From Dendrolimus kikuchii (taxonomy: Eukaryota > Arthropoda > Insecta > Lepidoptera > Lasiocampidae): a stretch of 64,000 nt of DNA. The notes under the pieces were generated by a model. It was not told where the DNA came from and made no database searches. It worked only from the letters and a program-made list of their open reading frames with translations. Position 1 is the first letter of the stretch; each line of letters begins with the position of its first letter. Shown in pieces: positions 25,201-31,835 of the stretch. Made by a program: the position numbers and the translations under genes. The DNA lies in assembly GCA_019925095.2 (NCBI GenBank), contig CM034389.1:17409435-17473434 (forward strand). The letters run 5' to 3'.

Positions 25201-26625
25201 CCTTATGTGAGTATTTATAATATATTAGGATATGCCCGCGAATTTGTCCACGCTTGAATTGAAACTGCCGCGGGAATCCCAGGATACAGTATTTAAAAAA
25301 GAATGTAAGCTATGGCTATCGTTTTAGTGAAAACTATGTCGAAATAAGCTAATTTTTATGCACCCGAACAACTTCAAACTGCTCACAGGAAAATTCCCGC
25401 ACGATTACTAGGATAAAAAGTATCAGACATTTTATTACATAAAATTTGCTATCGAGCACTGAAAAAATCGCACTGGATTTCGATTTTTGTATTCAATCTG
25501 ACCATTTTAAACCATTCCCAGAAAAATACTCGCGGGATTCCCGAGGTAAATGGTAGCGCAGATTTTAAGTTCTGTCGATCAGCAAAGACCACCTCAAAAT
25601 CGGCCCAGTACTTTTTACATAAATCCCGAACAAACAGACAAAAAAGTCTAAAAAAAAATGTATCGTGTTCTCCATCATTTATATAGTGAATTTCAGTTGT
25701 TTTTTTAAATAGCTTCAATGTACAGACACGGCATGTTTAGAATGTTATAATATTATAGATTTATTTATCCTCAGCTTGGTATCGCCTACAACGGTATCAA
25801 CCATATACTTGTCAGGTAACGAATACATACATATACACGGAAATGTAATAAACTAGTAAAAATACATTAAATAGATTAAAACTTAACCAGCAAAGTCCGA
25901 CGAAACTGATAACAAACATTTACAAGAAATTTTTCTTAAATAATTTATGATAATGTGAACAAAATTTGTTCCGTAGTTAGAGAAAAGATTCCAAAACTAC
26001 CGTATATGAGGATTGTATAATATTTAACGACACATGAAAATGTAAATTAGGTGTGAAGAAACAGAAATACGTGAAATGTTTAAGAAACACTAACCATAAC
26101 TGAATTATTAGCTGGCTACGCATAGGTTAGACTTTAGAGTATTAAAATATGTAAACTATTATATTGAATTAATAATACCGACACTATGCAAGGATGAAAC
26201 ATCTCTTACTCGTTTCCTTATGGCTGCCAGTACACATTTGACGATATTGAAAATAATAAAATTGTATGCAAATCAAATACATATATTACGAAAATTCATT
26301 TAAGGGGTATTGAGACTGGTAGAATAGAAAATAATGTGGATACCAGGTTTTTGCGCTAGAATGATGATGATCAACCTTATAACTTTGTAAATATTAAATT
26401 GTTTGCAGGTTCCACAGTAAGTTTTACATTACTTACTACTTTGAATCTGGAACGAAGAACACCCAGCTTGCCAAAGCGCACGTGGAACGGCGAGCAAGTG
26501 TAACTGCCATCGGGTTGTTCTACTACAACCACATCGATGGCGCCAGTCAACGTCGCACCATTGATCTCATTGTAGAACTCCCGAAAGTTGGCAATAAATT
26601 TGCCAATATAGTTCATAGAATACAT
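544..26625 (-). CDS. Lpin: Lipin, Mg2+-dependent phosphatidate phosphatase (15 coding exons)
   Basis: Lipins dephosphorylate phosphatidic acid to diacylglycerol at ER membranes for triacylglycerol and phospholipid synthesis, and also act in the nucleus as transcriptional co-regulators. I joined exons 26625-26437, 20900-20668, 20298-19822, 19702-19607, 16325-15946, 15313-15165, 13986-13723, 12518-12385, 10459-10188, 8839-8727, 6805-6657, 5176-5038, 2493-2278, 854-751 and 616-544. Every junction has GT/AG borders and matching phase; the total is 2,988 nt, 995 residues, within the usual insect lipin range. Visible landmarks are N-LIP (residues 1-110), a polybasic nuclear-localisation-like stretch (about 238-255), TPVQSDTE and WRWGELP in exon 5, WWNWRR in exon 8, and the HAD-type catalytic motif DIDGT (about 812-816) followed by the conserved C-LIP tail. 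No stop or frameshift is seen, so the gene looks functional. The exon 7 start is the least certain border. Confidence 0.95.
751..854 (-). CDS. Lpin: Lipin coding exon 14 (C-LIP)
   Basis: Acceptor CTTTATAG|GATGTT, donor ATCGAC|GTGAGT, 104 nt. It encodes [19 protein letters not shown] followed by [12 protein letters not shown] overlaps the donor, so retention of the last intron would truncate the protein right after this exon. Confidence 0.95.
938..1283 (-). repeat. MITE-like family I, copy 1
   Basis: About 346 bp with inverted ends TGGGGCAATTCTACTATTAC and, read from the other side, AGGGGCTCAATTCTGCCATT. It contains TTTATAAATATTTATAA and GGTAATACC. No protein; it fits a small DNA-transposon derivative. 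It lies in the intron after lipin exon 13. Confidence 0.7.
1284..1422. repeat. GATC-rich stretch
   Basis: CGATCAATTCGATCGATTGATC and related short palindromes between 1284 and 1365; low complexity, no coding. Confidence 0.5.
1423..1740 (+). repeat. Repeat family A, copy 1 (full)
   Basis: Starts with poly(T)-ATCGCAGGAGTTCAGC, then CAGACAGGCAGACGGCCCAC and GGTTACCATCGCC, and ends near GTTCCTACACGGATAAAA. Six copies in the window. It is an interspersed element of about 310 bp with no protein I can recognise; a short non-autonomous element is likely. Confidence 0.85.
1762..1900 (+). repeat. Family F/A-end fragment
   Basis: Begins with a T run and ATTGCGAAGCTAATAAACAGG, then GGTTACCGTCGCCTATACAT and a G/A-rich stretch AAGGGGAAGGGAAAATGAG. 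This is the reverse of the end of family F (see 34450-34815), directly next to family A copy 1. Confidence 0.6.
2278..2493 (-). CDS. Lpin: Lipin coding exon 13 (C-LIP)
   Basis: Acceptor GTACCAG|GTAACT, donor GTTAAT|GTACGT, 216 nt (phase 0-0). It encodes [25 protein letters not shown] and [19 protein letters not shown]. It is flanked by two inverted copies of repeat I in the adjoining introns. Confidence 0.96.
3243..3556 (+). repeat. MITE-like family I, copy 2 (inverted relative to copy 1)
   Basis: About 314 bp, from GAGGCCCAATTCTGCCATTT to AGCAGAATTGGGCCCC, matching the reverse complement of 938-1283 along its length. The terminal repeat GGGCCCAATTCTGC is better preserved here. It lies in the intron before lipin exon 13. 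Confidence 0.7.
3800..4215 (+). pseudogene. Decayed LINE C-terminal fragment
   Basis: The plus strand has [13 protein letters not shown], resembling the CECG-x-GSLEHIFF zinc-like motif near the C-terminus of Jockey-type LINEs, followed by a frame-broken stretch and an FINN-like end before AATAAA-type sequence at about 4208. It lies in the lipin intron between exons 12 and 13. Confidence 0.5.
4249..4630 (+). repeat. Repeat family G (TAGCTGACCCGGCAAACTTCG...)
   Basis: Starts TACTAGCTGACCCGGCAAAC and ends ACGAACAGCAATTGATTTTA then TATACATATAGATT. This start and end phrase is widespread in arthropod genomes in non-autonomous elements. A direct partial duplication (GACGGGACGAACATCAAACG / GACGGGACGGACATCAAATG) is inside. 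Confidence 0.65.
4770..4890 (+). repeat. Repeat family C, copy 1
   Basis: AAAGCTATATTGGCGTCTATT to ACAACAAAGATAGATAG. The reverse complement recurs at 55665-55770. Confidence 0.6.
5038..5176 (-). CDS. Lpin: Lipin coding exon 12 (C-LIP)
   Basis: Acceptor GTTTCAG|GTCTGA, donor GCTAGG|GTAAGT, 139 nt. It encodes [15 protein letters not shown] and then [18 protein letters not shown], highly conserved in C-LIP. Confidence 0.96.
5655..5918 (-). repeat. Repeat family A, copy 2
   Basis: Reverse orientation, same landmarks as copy 1 (GGTTACCATCGCC, TTGCAACACC, CTGGTCACTAATGCCGG). It lacks the far end. It sits in the intron between lipin exons 11 and 12. Confidence 0.85.
5965..6505 (+). repeat. Repeat family B, copy 1
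   Basis: Contains TTGAAATTCCCGCAAGATTT, ATCGCAGCATTTAAA, AATCGGCCCAGTAGTTTTTA and ends ACACGGCATGTTTAGACTTC then TATAATATTATA. About ten copies or parts of this 500-bp AT-rich family occur in the window. Its 3' phrase (cggcccagtagtttttacgtgaatcccgaacaaacagac) type is common in non-autonomous elements of arthropods; the class is not certain. Confidence 0.75.
6657..6805 (-). CDS. Lpin: Lipin coding exon 11 (catalytic DIDGT)
   Basis: Acceptor TTCGTACAG|AAAAAG, donor ACCAA|GTTAGT, 149 nt. It encodes [14 protein letters not shown] and [15 protein letters not shown]. The two aspartates of DIDGT are the catalytic residues of the HAD-like phosphatidate phosphatase. Both are intact, so an active enzyme is expected. 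Confidence 0.97.
6912..7215 (+). repeat. Repeat family A, copy 3
   Basis: Forward orientation, from TTTTATTGCATGAGTTCAGC to CTCCATTCCTGCACC. It lies 107 bp upstream of the lipin exon 11 acceptor, in inverted orientation to copy 2 on the other side of the exon. Confidence 0.85.
7216..8447. other. Lipin intron 10, no feature seen between repeats A3 and A4
   Basis: AT-rich and without any recognised exon or repeat. Confidence 0.4.
8448..8692 (-). repeat. Repeat family A, copy 4 (internally deleted)
   Basis: Reverse orientation, with about 60 bp missing in the middle compared with copy 5. It ends about 35 bp from the lipin exon 10 donor. Confidence 0.85.
8727..8839 (-). CDS. Lpin: Lipin coding exon 10
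   Basis: Acceptor TTTTATAG|TTGACC, donor CAAATC|GTGAGT, 113 nt. It encodes [12 protein letters not shown] and then [15 protein letters not shown], the conserved lead-in to C-LIP. A family A repeat begins about 35 bp downstream of the donor. Confidence 0.93.
9130..9625 (+). pseudogene. LINE (family L) 3' end with (ATGT)n tail
   Basis: The plus strand encodes [18 protein letters not shown] and, after a frame break near 9320, [54 protein letters not shown] and [14 protein letters not shown] with TGA. This is the C-terminal region of a non-LTR retrotransposon common in moths. The stop is followed within a few bases by a TATG repeat tail, as in RTE-like elements. It lies in the lipin intron between exons 9 and 10. 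Confidence 0.75.
9885..10157 (+). repeat. Repeat family B, copy 2 (short form)
   Basis: From ACTAGGATGTTCCCGTGACT through ATCGGCCCAGTAGTTTTTAC to ACACGGCATGTTTAGAATTT. Its end is about 30 bp from the lipin exon 9 donor. Confidence 0.8.
10188..10459 (-). CDS. Lpin: Lipin coding exon 9
   Basis: Acceptor TACTTCAG|AACTGATCC, donor GATCAAG|GTATAG, 272 nt. It encodes an acidic, poorly conserved linker ([21 protein letters not shown]). The phase joins exon 8 (AG|A) and exon 10 (G|TT). A family B repeat ends only about 30 bp beyond the donor. Confidence 0.88.
10555..10742 (+). repeat. Family F, 3' part
   Basis: CCCCTCCCTTATCTCATTC, TTCGCTTCGCCCTTGGTGTT and CTATAGGCGATGGTAACCAC; same order as in the copy at 34450. 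It lies in the intron before lipin exon 9. Confidence 0.65.
10743..12384. other. Lipin intron 8, no coding seen
   Basis: AT-rich; a near 15-bp inverted pair around 10795 (ATATGAAAGGCACACAT). No recognised exon. Confidence 0.4.
12385..12518 (-). CDS. Lpin: Lipin coding exon 8
   Basis: Acceptor TATTGACAG|AGAGTAC, donor AAAGAG|GTAGGT, 134 nt. It encodes [13 protein letters not shown] and the tryptophan-rich motif [10 protein letters not shown] that is typical of lipins just before the catalytic domain. Confidence 0.9.
12540..12745 (+). repeat. Family F, 5' part
   Basis: CATAGAGCTATGCCGGAATT, TCACAGAATATCGATGTGAC and TTGAGTTAATAGTGTTGCGC, matching the first half of the copy at 34450-34815. It starts about 20 bp upstream of the lipin exon 8 acceptor. 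Confidence 0.65.
13170..13256. repeat. (TA)n microsatellite
   Basis: About 40 TA units in the lipin intron between exons 7 and 8. Confidence 0.95.
13347..13660 (-). repeat. Repeat family A, copy 5 (full)
   Basis: Reverse orientation, full length, beginning CATGCAGGAACGGAGAAAG and ending CTGAACTCCTGCAATAAAA. It lies 63 bp beyond the lipin exon 7 donor. Confidence 0.85.
13723..13986 (-). CDS. Lpin: Lipin coding exon 7
   Basis: Encodes [33 protein letters not shown] and [10 protein letters not shown], matching the conserved start of the C-terminal half of lipins. Donor CCAAAT|GTAAGT. Two in-frame acceptors are possible: TTTTTCAAG|AACCAT at 13986 (264 nt) and CTAACTCAG|TATGAA at 13950 (228 nt). 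The second has a good branch-point-like CTAAC. Both keep phase 0, and they differ by 12 codons. A family A repeat starts about 60 bp into the downstream intron. Confidence 0.8.
14093..14608 (+). repeat. Repeat family B, copy 3 (full)
   Basis: From TACTAGGACTTCGTCCACGT to TTTTATAATATTATAGATAT, 516 bp; the best full-length copy. It lies in the intron between lipin exons 6 and 7. Confidence 0.8.
15165..15313 (-). CDS. Lpin: Lipin coding exon 6
   Basis: Acceptor TCTGTAG|GCCCACC follows in phase from exon 5. It encodes an acidic, proline-rich linker ending [13 protein letters not shown]. The donor that keeps phase 0 is TCA|GTATAA; a GTCAGT four bases upstream has a better consensus but would break the frame into exon 7. 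The 3' border is therefore moderately certain. Confidence 0.75.
15946..16325 (-). CDS. Lpin: Lipin coding exon 5 (WRWGELP core)
   Basis: Acceptor CTCCACAG|ACGGGG, donor CGCTG|GTAAGT, 380 nt. It encodes [25 protein letters not shown] and AEGVYLDDL ... DPDLYFPK, all conserved in the lipin mid-region. It is GC-rich compared with its flanks, as are the other long exons of this gene. Confidence 0.93.
16400..18280. other. Lipin intron 4, right part
   Basis: Besides the hairpin at 17783-17893 this is AT-rich, apparently unique DNA. One minus-strand frame at 16443-16204 looks protein-like but overlaps exon 5 in the wrong frame. No other exon is seen. Confidence 0.4.
17783..17893. repeat. Short hairpin element (GTTA ends)
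   Basis: Arms of about 36 bp (17783-17818 and 17855-17893): GGGGTGAAAGGCCTATTTAG and GAGCCTAAATAGGTCACTTTC, with terminal GTTA/TAAC. The loop is CG-rich for this region (AAGCGTCATCACTACGCTCG). MITE-like. Confidence 0.65.
18294..19047. mobile_element. Foldback element with 300-bp inverted arms
   Basis: The left arm (18294-18591) and right arm (about 18745-19047) are reverse complements at roughly 80% by eye. Outer ends: ACAGGTGAATTTTTAAG and, inward from the right, ACAGAGCTGAATTTTTC. Shared inner blocks include GTCTCGAGGCCGATTTTAAC and ACCAAATCATAGTGTAG. The loop is about 150 bp. No protein. It lies in the lipin intron between exons 4 and 5. Confidence 0.8.
19607..19702 (-). CDS. Lpin: Lipin coding exon 4 (96 nt, phase 2-2, possible cassette exon)
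   Basis: Acceptor GGTTACAG|TGAAGAG and donor CATGC|GTAATA enclose 96 nt. The product is [20 protein letters not shown] followed by [13 protein letters not shown]. It enters and leaves in phase 2, so inclusion or skipping keeps the frame. The match to the phases of both neighbours and the SDTAFEV motif support a real exon. Skipping would give a 963-residue protein. Confidence 0.75.
19822..20298 (-). CDS. Lpin: Lipin coding exon 3 (polybasic segment)
   Basis: Acceptor TTTATAG|GTATAC, donor CTAAG|GTGAGT, 477 nt. It encodes a low-complexity linker with an acidic part (DEGTDWTDD) and then a lysine-rich stretch (GKKKKKTRK ... KKKHQRKSS) that resembles the nuclear localisation signal found at this position in lipins. 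A serine-rich run and SFFSDTEVN follow, the latter recalling the conserved FFSD(G/T)E motif. Confidence 0.92.
20668..20900 (-). CDS. Lpin: Lipin coding exon 2 (end of N-LIP)
   Basis: Acceptor TTCACAG|GTAGAC. The product continues [19 protein letters not shown] then GEAFFVEE and LATSPIP, which is the conserved end of N-LIP. It ends in phase 2 at AGGAG|GTGCGT. The preceding intron is 5.5 kb and contains the BEL/Pao element and a family B repeat. Confidence 0.95.
21836..22019 (+). repeat. 5' LTR of the BEL/Pao-type element
   Basis: 184 bp, starts TGTCGCAAATGG and ends CCTTGGACA. It contains an arthropod initiator-like TCAGTT at about 21950 and AATAAA at 21957-21962, so it has the parts needed to start and end transcription. 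Confidence 0.95.
22047..22440 (+). repeat. Two-part repetitive leader: GTGAA/GTGTA repeats then C-rich 20-31 bp units
   Basis: From 22047 to about 22110 there is a 5-bp pattern (GTGAA/GTGTA). From about 22112 to 22440 some 13 degenerate units begin GGATTGCGGTGC and end in a run of C and CT. Unit lengths vary from about 20 to 31 bp. It lies between the primer site and gag. The ORFs crossing it on either strand are repeat artefacts. Confidence 0.85.
22823..24166 (+). CDS. Gag-like protein of the BEL/Pao-type element (intact)
   Basis: A 447-residue open frame starting at the first true ATG ([10 protein letters not shown]); the frame is open further upstream but without an ATG. Residues 120-300 carry the DUF1759/Gag-type region seen in BEL/Pao elements ([31 protein letters not shown]). 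Cysteine-rich nucleic-acid-binding motifs follow: CEFC at about 327, a CX2CX4HX4C knuckle at 360-373 and CRIC...H...H after it. It would form the capsid-like particle that packages the element RNA. No stop or frameshift interrupts it, and codon use is AT-rich like the element. It ends in TAA without any pol frame behind it. Confidence 0.92.
   Translation: MEGLINVQKNILHCIEKAFVTFRNCSKETLSIEYVHARLENLEKDWDLFHKNNAHLYKISSPDLLAASSYVTAEIYICTEDCYLNYKCELKTLINKLISNTCSINQNQNAEHNSSQSVKLPKIIIPMFSGKYSEWITFRDMFITLIHNNSSLNDVQKLHYLKAHLTGEAEQLIRYIPISNSNYKQCWSQLENRYDNKRYQCNSILKRLLAQRCRNSESATNIKELLDTTNDCLRALQNLDIDIAHWDPIIIYIISAKLDDETRKEWELNVSYKSPNDLPAYEEFHKFLESRFRALECIEHEISPFDAMRSEIHNNNARLNDNNLLPCEFCLKVHKLCFCKMFARQDIEFRLNFVKKKKLCLNCLGSNHTVHYCNKNNSCRICNKRHHSLLHPKEENNSSNSENININVMHTRVIPEREQSNILEATKMYNRSNRISNNSKKNTRFLT
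24167..24732 (+). other. Non-coding 3' internal part of the BEL/Pao-type element
   Basis: AT-rich, with no reading frame of note and no pol remnant such as YXDD or an integrase motif that I can see. It probably holds only replication signals. Confidence 0.6.
24733..24916 (+). repeat. 3' LTR of the BEL/Pao-type element
   Basis: Same 184 bp as the 5' LTR with no difference seen. The expected purine-rich tract just upstream is not obvious; the preceding bases are CCTTGGCCGGCCGTA. Confidence 0.95.
25225..25762 (+). repeat. Repeat family B, copy 4 (full)
   Basis: From TATTAGGATATGCCCGCGAA to TGTTATAATATTATAGATTT in lipin intron 1, shortly after the BEL/Pao-type element. Confidence 0.8.
26437..26625 (-). 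CDS. Lpin: Lipin coding exon 1 (N-LIP start)
   Basis: Begins [10 protein letters not shown] and continues with the hallmark N-LIP segment [17 protein letters not shown]. The start ATG is at 26625; a second in-frame ATG three codons later (26616) fits the usual MNY start of lipins equally well. It ends phase 0 at AAAGTA|GTAAGT, a consensus donor. The N-LIP domain folds with C-LIP and is needed for catalysis. Confidence 0.95.
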
Positions 26626-26755
26626 TTTGGATAATTTTTATCGCACTATTTTGTCACAAACTATAAAGTCAATGTTCTCAAATCGCTTGAAGACAAAACG
26701 TAATTGTAACGATTACCCCATCTTGAAATAGGGTCGGTGTAACGAATGTTTTATC
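26626..26755 (-). other. Lpin: Lipin 5' UTR part of the first coding exon
   Basis: Upstream of the ATG the minus strand runs 130 nt to a strong acceptor, TTTTTGTTTCAG|GATAAAAC, at 26755/26756. This implies at least one further non-coding 5' exon upstream (higher coordinates). Its position cannot be fixed from sequence alone. Confidence 0.6.
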
Positions 26756-29700
26756 CTGAAACAAAAACAGATGAAATCATTAGACCCTAAAGGTTTAAAA
26801 TGCGTCAAAATACCCTCCTAATTGAAAGACTTTAATGTAATAGTGACATGTTTTGGATACTCGTTTGCACCTTTTTTACGGTCTGCGAAAGTTAATTGAC
26901 TACCATGGAATTTAGGGGTGTATATGTTAGCCAGTTTTGATAATGAAAGGTTTGATAATGAAATCAAAGGTTTTTATCTCAGAAAATGCGATAAAAATCC
27001 GCGAAAGCTTTTAAAATTTATACAAACGAAGACAATACCATAATAACGGAATAAATTACGAAATGGACCACAGAAGATTTTTTTAATAACATTTTAATAA
27101 CTAAATTATCTCTCGAAAATGACCGAGTAACTAGTGAAGGAAGTGATGTTGTTTTACACAAACTTACTCTAAAACATATCCGACTACTTCATTCAGTATT
27201 GCTCAAGAACTCCTTCAGTTGTTTAGATAAAAATGTCAGACTATTAGGTAATCGCACATTCTGATGTAGATACAGACAGCGTAATGCCTTTAAGCAATTC
27301 AACTTTCTACAGGCACCGCTATGTGGTTTCAAGTATTAAAAACTAATTTAACCCTTGACGAAAGCAATAATTACCATATAAATTATTACGTGATATATAA
27401 GAAATATCTTCCTAGATCAATGTGATACTTGTTACAAAGTAATCATTAGTGCACACGCAGGATATTACTTAATATTGCATAGCCCAGAATTACTAAGTTC
27501 CGAACCTACAAATTAAATGTAGATTCAATAAAGTTCATCTGTCGATAGCGATAGCGTCTCTATTAATATTAATATATGTTATTATACGTTTAAGGTTTAC
27601 AAATGGTAATAATTTTATTGTTAGTTTCAATGCAAATCACTGAGCAAACGAGACTACGAATACAATCACCCCAATAAAAACAATTTTAGTGTCATGGCGT
27701 TGACTAAAAAGTGTGCACGAGAATGAAGCGTGCGATTCGAGCTGAGCCGTTGACGACACCGGGGACTCTGCCTCTCACAATGACTAATTTGTAAGAATAG
27801 ATGTAAAATAGTAAGTCCTTTTTCACCACATGTAAATAATATGTAATGGAAAATTAAGCGTGGTTACGCTATATGACGAAGATGATCACGACTCGCTGAA
27901 CACGGTTGTTTAGCCTATCCGGTCTCAAAACTTTCGCTTACTGCGACTGCATTTAATTATCGTGATATTAAAGCTTAACGTCATTTACTTAAACCGAAAG
28001 TATGTAATAAAATTAGCCAAGAGCGTTTGGACCACGCATATTGCTTGGAAATGTTTACCGTTTTTATCGTTTGACTACGAAACCCTAAAAAAACAATAAA
28101 TATTTTTATTTTTAATATGTGCGTCTCAAAAATGACTGAAGTTGAAACTAATTTTCATTGAAGCTTTCTTAAATTCTACCTTAACCTTTTTTCAGAATTA
28201 TCCGTCCAATATTATCAAAATTAAAAGGTGCATTATTAACGACTTTTAAAACCAATATCACCTCACACCTCACCTATTTATTAAAGTAATTAAAAGTCAT
28301 CAAGAAAAATCGTTCTGTTACCTTTCTCCAAATAGGCTAAACAGGAAAATTAAAAAAAAATCACAGCTCAATGAGAAAGAAACAGTCCTTAATCGAAAAA
28401 TGAATAATCAACTAACAAATTATAAGCGATTCTAAAACTGACAACGATCGTTTCGTAAAAGCGTGTAACTTTGTATGGATAGAGCATTGACAGTACATTT
28501 ATTTATTACTGTTTACGAATACAATATAACAAATATATCGATAAGATTACCCAAGATTTGTGGTGAACATGTACAGCACATGCGTGCCATGGTAACGACA
28601 TGTAAAGTACGTGATGTCTGAGACCAATGCAATACGAAATATAATGTTGTTGTTGTCCTTATTGATAAGCCACATAATACCAAATCGTTCATTGACTTTT
28701 AATTTTTTTTAGCTAAAATATTAATAATTCAATAGAATAAATATTATCGTCTAATATTATCGCGATTTTGTGCAGTCGAATAAATGATCGAATAGATTAT
28801 CATGTGAGAGGAGGCTCGCCTTGAAAACAGTGAAGAAACGTGTATAAATTTGATTTTTTATAGCTGTATTCTATTTAAAAAACGTATATATATAAAATAT
28901 TTTATTATATTCGCCCGTTTAACTTGTCGTATAAAATGTTCAATGGTTCTTAATGGAGAGCAGACGAGGGACGGTCTTGGTGGCAGGCGTCCAAGGAAAT
29001 CTGAGTGACGATCGACAGTTCCTATTTTTATATATATAGTCATGGGTTTCAAGTTCAATACGCACAGGAATACTTCTTTACCATACACAGTTCCGGCCAT
29101 TTTATCATTAACAGTGATATAAACTGGCTTACAATAAGTATTTATTGCTCAATTCATATTATATATGGATGTATGAACTATCAATTGAGTCTATTTCTTG
29201 AAGTATCATCTAATGAATGTCATTGTGCGTTTCTTGTGTGTGCGAAAGAAATTTAAAATGACATGAAGGAAGATCAAAAGCAATGTAACATAGTAAGATA
29301 AACGGATATAGGAGTAAAATTAGGCCAAAAAGACGGATATATTGTGTGAAGAATGATGCATAAGCGTGAATAATTTAATTTGTAAACTGATAAAAATAAA
29401 CTACATAGTTCTAAATATCAGAAATGGCAGTAAAAAGACTCCTTTTCATCATTTTGTAGTTTTCCATTCAGCCTCACTGGCCAAAACTTTAACTTTAGTC
29501 CCGTACCTTGACGGAACTCTCCCATTTTTCCGTAGAAGAGCTTTATGTCACCTTTAGTCTCTAAAATAGGTACTCTGACATTTCTACCCGTTGATCCATT
29601 ACTATACCATTAATTTATTGTTAATAACAAAATAAATTACATGGTTATACGTTATTTATAACCAATCTCAGGTATTTAAACGAAATGTTTAAAATTTATT

Positions 29701-31200
29701 ATTGAAATGTTTATGTATAAGCGGCGACGACATGCCGTTATAATATGACATCCGGTTTTGTCTATTCTAATTTGCCAAACTTAGAACCATCACTAGACGT
29801 TAAATTGGCGAATATAGGGATTTAATCACAGTCTAGAACAGATGTAGAACGGTATTCTAGAAAAATACCGATCCGCAAATCCTGGATATCTATATAAAAA
29901 TATTTTCATTGGATATTTGTATAATAGTGCGTGTATCTCTCTCTTTTCATTTTGTACGGCCTCGGGACTGAACCGATTATTATAATACTTGGGTAAACTT
30001 TGTGTAAATTTTCGATATAAGACAGGATCATATGATAATTTTTATCACATAGTTTGTGACAGATTCCGTTGGATATGTGTTCGAGTTTAGCGTAGTGAGA
30101 AGGGCTCAAGAACATGGATAAAAGGGAAACGTCACATGACCGTATGACATGATGCATGTGGAAATATTTTAAATTTTTAAATATAGATGGATTATAAAAG
30201 TTCCAGGCCTCAGCTAATATAAACTCACCAGATTAAGTCAGAACCACTACACAACATTCTTACCTATATCAAAATATAAATGCACAGACAGACGTTAGTT
30301 ACGACTCGTTAATTACAGTCGAACCGTACAGAGTTATAAATCGTAAAATGTTTTCATTTAAATTGAGTACAGCAGACTATCACGGCGCTTGCATGCGAAT
30401 GTTTTGAGTCATGAAACTGAATTCTACCACTTGCCACGAACTACGATAAAACGGCGGCCTAAATTTATTGGGCTGTGGCCAACCATCACTATCAGAACTT
30501 CCGTAATTATTGTAATAATTGAGTGTATCTAGTATCTACGCAATTTCCGAGACTTATGTACATTTTTAATGGACCCTCATAATTTTATCTTCAACCTTCT
30601 AAATATGACTTCGAACCATTTGTAAATCTAACTGGTGTGTGTCAAGTATTCATGAACGTTCAAGGTGGACCGTCCAAAGAATATCTAAGTATTCGAGATT
30701 TACCATTAGCTCCCCTAAAATGGCCCAAGCAGTGTTATTTATATATTTAAGTAACAACAAGTATATATTCATAATTATGAATGCTAATGGGCAAATACAT
30801 GTTTCATCATATTTAGAACCAATTTCTTTAGGCATGTGCTTGTGATATTGTGTGTCACTTATGACCTTTATTAATCATTATATACGTAAATTACGATTAC
30901 AAATACCTAGATATAACGATTAACAAGATCAACCGATATAAACCAGACTTTAGACCGCACTCACGTGACAGAGCCAATAGCAAACCTATTACCACTTATA
31001 TAGTAAAGAAACCCTATCTGGAAGTCATTTGCGACACCCTTGTGGCTCATAGGTCTCCACGTGCTGCGTCTAACGCAAAACGTGCCTCTTCAACGTGATA
31101 ATAATTTATATTCATGAGTAGATAAAGTAAACAGATAGTATAATACAGCTACTAGTCTTTCTCTCAACTCATTTTCATATGCAACTATGACTGTTAAATC
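26756..31200. other. AT-rich unique DNA, probably lipin 5' intron or intergenic
   Basis: No recognised exon on either strand. A CG-richer patch at 27690-27950 could hold a non-coding first exon. The short frames at 28858-29557 and 30639-30845 have no recognisable content. Confidence 0.4.
30961..31030 (+). promoter_or_regulatory. Candidate core promoter (E-box, CCAAT, TATA, Inr order)
   Basis: The plus strand has TCACGTGAC (30961-30969), CCAAT (30974-30978), TATATA (30998-31003) and TCATTT (31025-31030), which fits the arthropod initiator TCAKTY with its A about 29 bp after the TATA start. No plus-strand exon is recognised downstream, so this may be chance or a non-coding transcript. Confidence 0.25.
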
Positions 31201-31202
31201 TC

Positions 31203-31500
31203 TATTAATATTATAAATGCGAATGTAACTCTATCTGTCTGTTACACTTTCACGGAAAAACTACTTGACCGATTTGGCTGAAACGCGCCGAGTTTTAGTC
31301 TAAGAATTAGCTGTCGATCAACGAAAACCGCATCGAAATCGGAACAGTAATTTTTACGTTAATCCCGAACAAACAGACAAAAAATCTAAAAAAATTACAT
31401 CGTGTTCTCCATCGTTTATATAGTCTATTGTAGTTGTTTTATTTTTTTGATAGCTTCAATGTATAGACACGACATTTTTATAATGTTATAATATTATACA
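31203..31500 (+). repeat. Repeat family B, copy 5 (chimeric start)
   Basis: The start is a different sequence (ATTATAAATGCGAATGTAACT, with ACCGATTTGGCTGAAACGCG) joined to the standard B end (AATCCCGAACAAACAGACAA, ATAATATTATA). An L tail follows at once. Confidence 0.7.
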
Positions 31501-31815
31501 TACATACATAACTTCACGCCAGTTCCCTTGCGGGGTAGGCACGAACAACAGAGCGCCATTCAGGTTTATTCTTACACACCTCACTTGCTTCTTTGACATT
31601 CATAACTCTTGTCATGCACGTTCGTCTGTTCTTAAGGCTCCTGACATCACCCTCCGCTAGTACACGATCAATTTGATCATCTATAATATTATAGATGATC
31701 ATCAATAATTGTCAAAGAAGCAAGTGAGGTGTGTAGGAATAAGCCTAAATGGCGCTCTGTTGTTCGTGCCTACCCCGCAAGGGGACTGGCGTGAAGTTAT
31801 GTATGTATGTATGTG
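31497..31815. mobile_element. Two family L LINE tails in inverted head-to-head arrangement
   Basis: On the minus strand 31690-31505 encodes QIDRVLAEGDVRSLKNRR ... [14 protein letters not shown]. On the plus strand 31708-31812 repeats the last 100 bp of the same element with its (ATGT)n tail. The two tails point outwards and could pair as a 100-bp stem. A perfect 28-bp palindrome (31674-31701) lies near the centre. Confidence 0.75.
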
Positions 31816-31835
31816 TATGTATAATATTATAGATA

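Noticed and set aside
28858..29100. 80-codon minus frame starting MAGTVYGKEVFLCVL
   Set aside because: No domain, no splice context, and composition drifts to AT-driven residues; not supported as a gene.
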